A stretch of DNA of 14,846 nucleotides from an uncultured Eubacteriales bacterium. Its GTDB lineage: Bacteria > Bacillota > Clostridia > Oscillospirales > Oscillospiraceae. Below the pieces are notes generated by a model. It searched no databases and was not told where the DNA came from. It was given only the letters and a program-made list of their open reading frames with translations. Numbering within the stretch: position 1 is the stretch's first letter; each line of letters starts with the position of its first letter. A program made the translations under genes and the position numbers. This document shows positions 13,452 to 14,846 of the stretch, one piece after another. The stretch spans positions 1 through 14,846 of the forward strand of contig UQXG01000043.1 of assembly GCA_900544945.1 (NCBI GenBank), written 5' to 3'.

Positions 13452-14030
13452 GTGCTTTACAAGAACTGGAAAAAGGATATCTGGAGCATCCCCAATCTGC
13501 TGAGTCTGTTCCGGCTGGTGCTGATACCGGTGTATGTTTCCATATATCTTCACGCCGAAACCCGGGAACAATACATTCTTGCCGGGTGCATTCTGGCGGT
13601 ATCCTGTCTGACGGACATGATCGACGGAAAAATCGCCCGGAAATTCAATATGATTACCACTTTGGGAAAAATGCTGGATCCTCTGGCGGATAAGCTGACC
13701 CAGCTGACTCTGACCCTGTGCCTGAGCCTGAAATATCCGGTGCTCTATCCGGTACTTGCCCTGCTGGTGGTGAAGGAGCTTGTTCAGTTGGCTTTGGGGG
13801 TTCTGTTCCTGCGCCGGGGGAAAATGCTTCCCGGTGCTCTGATGGCCGGAAAGGTCTGCACCACGGTGCTGTTCGTCAGTCTGATTACCCTGGTGCTGCT
13901 TCCTGGGATGCCCGGCACTGCCGTGAACTGCATTGCGGTGATCGACAGCGTATTTTTGGCAATTTCCTTTATCAGTTATCTCCACGCCTACTTCGGCAAG
14001 GAGGTCAAGGTGCAAGATATCGAACGCTGA
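13452..14030 (+). CDS. pgsA: CDP-alcohol phosphatidyltransferase, probably phosphatidylglycerophosphate synthase
   Basis: This 192-residue integral membrane enzyme (GTG start) begins MLYKNWKKDIWSIPNLLSLF. It carries the complete family motif D-x2-D-G-x2-A-R-x8-G-x3-D-x3-D as Asp55, Asp58, Gly59, Ala62, Arg63, Gly72, Asp76 and Asp80. Several hydrophobic segments follow (about 15-33, 41-54, 88-118, 130-150 and 158-178). The IPNLLSLFRLVLIP opening is typical of PgsA, which joins CDP-diacylglycerol to glycerol-3-phosphate in anionic phospholipid synthesis. Cardiolipin-synthase-type or other CDP-alcohol transferases share the motif, so the substrate is less certain than the family. It is monocistronic, with a strong promoter before it and a strong terminator after it. 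Confidence 0.88.
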   Translation: MLYKNWKKDIWSIPNLLSLFRLVLIPVYVSIYLHAETREQYILAGCILAVSCLTDMIDGKIARKFNMITTLGKMLDPLADKLTQLTLTLCLSLKYPVLYPVLALLVVKELVQLALGVLFLRRGKMLPGALMAGKVCTTVLFVSLITLVLLPGMPGTAVNCIAVIDSVFLAISFISYLHAYFGKEVKVQDIER

Positions 14031-14041
14031 AAATGAATTTA

Positions 14042-14070
14042 GCGGGTGCCCACCGGGCACCCGCTTTTTT
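14042..14070 (+). terminator. Strong intrinsic terminator of pgsA
   Basis: GCGGGTGCCC (14042-14051) and GGGCACCCGC (14055-14064) form a perfect 10-bp GC-rich stem with an ACC loop, followed directly by six T residues (14065-14070). It starts 11 bp after the pgsA stop. Confidence 0.95.
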
Positions 14071-14089
14071 GTCGGAAAACCGAAAATAT

Positions 14090-14115
14090 ACGGCGGCTCA
14101 GAATCGAGCCGCCGT
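14090..14115. terminator. Second hairpin, possible terminator for leftward transcription
   Basis: ACGGCGGCTC (14090-14099) and GAGCCGCCGT (14106-14115) form a perfect 10-bp stem with a six-base AGAATC loop. On the + strand GTTTCATTTT follows; on the - strand ATATTTTCGG follows. It is suited to ending transcription from the membrane-protein gene at 14312-14710 and to backing up the pgsA terminator. Confidence 0.7.
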
Positions 14116-14311
14116 GTTTCATTTTCCTATCTCTATCCGGGACGCCATGTGTCACAGGTACGCCGTCGGGTTATCCGCGAATATTTCCGCGGCATCGGTT
14201 TTCCTCATCGCCTCCCGCTGTGTACCTTTAGTATACCAGAAGGATTTGGTAATTGGTGAAGAAACCTTGAACAATTTGACAATAATTTTTCGACAGAATT
14301 CACAAATTCTC
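14116..14311. other. Spacer with isolated - strand expression signals and only tiny reading frames
   Basis: No gene is called. On the - strand, TATACT with an extended TGG (14230-14235) is followed by GGGAGG (complement of 14211-14216) and ATG 14208, which opens an 18-codon frame ending at 14152 (MRKTDAAEIFADNPTAYL). The ribosome site is only two bases from that ATG, which is too close. A second ATG at 14195 opens 20 codons with a weaker GAGG site. There is also a CCGCG/CGCGG hairpin at 14175-14192. The signals look like a relict gene start or a chance cluster. Confidence 0.4.
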
Positions 14312-14710
14312 TCAGGTAGGATAGGCATTGCTCAGCAGAAGCAATAGGGGCAGTGCCAGCGTAAAAATGCTGATGGCCCAGGAATACATGGCCTTCCGGG
14401 AGCAGAACATCAGAATCAGGCAGCCGCCCGTCAGCGCCAGGGGTCCCATTACCGCCAGATCCCGGCTGATATACTGGGCGAACTCTCCGGTGGATTGCAG
14501 ATTCACACCTACCTGCTCCGGCAGATGGAGCCGATTATACTGAGCCAGCTTCACGGCGTAATACACCACGGGCACCGCCATTACCGGCTTTCTCAGTCGG
14601 AACAGCCAGGTGCCGATCGTGCTGATGATCCGATTGATTTTTCCCACCGTCTGCTTGGCCTTACCCATACCGGACAGACCGGTTCCGGTAGAAGTTCCGG
14701 GATTCTCCAT
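14312..14710 (-). CDS. Small membrane protein of unknown function
   Basis: I do not recognise this 132-residue protein. Its first 42 residues are polar and basic (MENPGTSTGTGLSG, then KAKQTVGKINR and RLRKP). Three hydrophobic segments follow: about 43-57, 85-103 and 108-127, ending in a leucine run and a short SNAYPT tail. A soluble loop of roughly 25 residues lies between the first two. No enzyme motif is visible. GGAGGTGG (14714-14721 complement) and a consensus promoter support the start at 14710, so the gene is very likely real and expressed in growing cells. It is monocistronic and converges on pgsA, with two hairpins between. Confidence 0.75.
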   Translation of the reverse strand: MENPGTSTGTGLSGMGKAKQTVGKINRIISTIGTWLFRLRKPVMAVPVVYYAVKLAQYNRLHLPEQVGVNLQSTGEFAQYISRDLAVMGPLALTGGCLILMFCSRKAMYSWAISIFTLALPLLLLLSNAYPT

Positions 14711-14734
14711 AATCCACCTCCAAAGTTTTTGTTA

Positions 14735-14763
14735 ATTATAGCATACCCAGGCCCTTCCCGCAA
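14735..14763 (-). promoter_or_regulatory. Sigma-A promoter for the small membrane protein
   Basis: On the - strand, TTGCGG (14758-14763), a 17-bp spacer and a perfect TATAAT (14735-14740) with an extended TGC. The predicted start near 14728 leaves a short leader with the GGAGGTGG ribosome site. Confidence 0.82.
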
Positions 14764-14846
14764 GGGAAGACCGTGCATTCAGAAAAATTTAAGAAAGGAC
14801 AATTCGTCCGTTTTATTGTACCTGAACCATCTTATACTGTAGAAAA

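Noticed and set aside
14816..14838. TTGTAC and TATACT near the right edge as a + strand promoter
   Set aside because: The spacing is 11 bp, and no other -35 fits; the downstream gene is outside the window.
1..14846. CRISPR array, prophage or insertion-sequence genes
   Set aside because: No regularly spaced direct repeats, transposase, integrase or phage structural motifs were seen in any frame.

Overview
The window looks like chromosome from a spore-forming, moderately GC-rich clostridial Firmicute, most likely of the Oscillospirales/Ruminococcaceae type. This is inferred from Firmicute-style AGGAGG ribosome sites, TTGACA/TATAAT promoters, an Fe-S cluster-type PurF, a spore cortex-lytic enzyme module, and compact hairpin repeats between genes. 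No phage, insertion sequence, CRISPR array, tRNA or rRNA gene was recognised.

Layout. (1) Positions 1-5794, + strand: a tightly packed nucleotide-biosynthesis operon of pyrG (3' end only), purF, carA and carB. All three gene junctions overlap (4, 4 and 8 bp). The operon therefore joins CTP synthase, the committing enzyme of purine synthesis and both carbamoyl-phosphate synthase subunits. (2) 5795-6378: a gene-free, structure-rich spacer. It holds a 15-bp perfect hairpin, a REP-like multi-stem repeat, several short hairpins and a 166-bp foldback element with perfect 22-bp terminal arms. (3) 6379-7014, - strand: a GyrI-like small-molecule-binding-domain protein with its own promoter. (4) 7090-7287: a run of hairpins containing two compact four-way-junction elements in inverted orientation, directly behind pyruvate kinase. 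(5) 7293-10602, - strand: pyk and, upstream of it, asnB, each with its own promoter region. (6) 10681-13350, + strand, divergent from asnB: a spore-associated block. It holds a small helical-bundle protein, then a SleC-type cortex-lytic module divided over separate genes: an N-terminal SleC-like domain, a SpoIID-like catalytic domain with two peptidoglycan-binding repeats, and a stand-alone protein with two more repeats. (7) 13452-14030: a CDP-alcohol phosphatidyltransferase (PgsA type) with a near-consensus promoter and a strong terminator. (8) 14312-14710, - strand: a small three-helix membrane protein of unknown function.

How the genes fit together. The first block makes precursors: PurF and CarA both use glutamine amide nitrogen, as do PyrG and AsnB, so four glutamine amidotransferases lie within 11 kb. 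The spore block would be expressed during sporulation and act on cortex peptidoglycan at germination. Its most unusual feature is that the SleC-like N-terminal domain, normally fused to the enzyme and removed on activation, is encoded here as its own protein. The other notable signals are the paired four-way-junction repeats after pyk and the large foldback element after carB.
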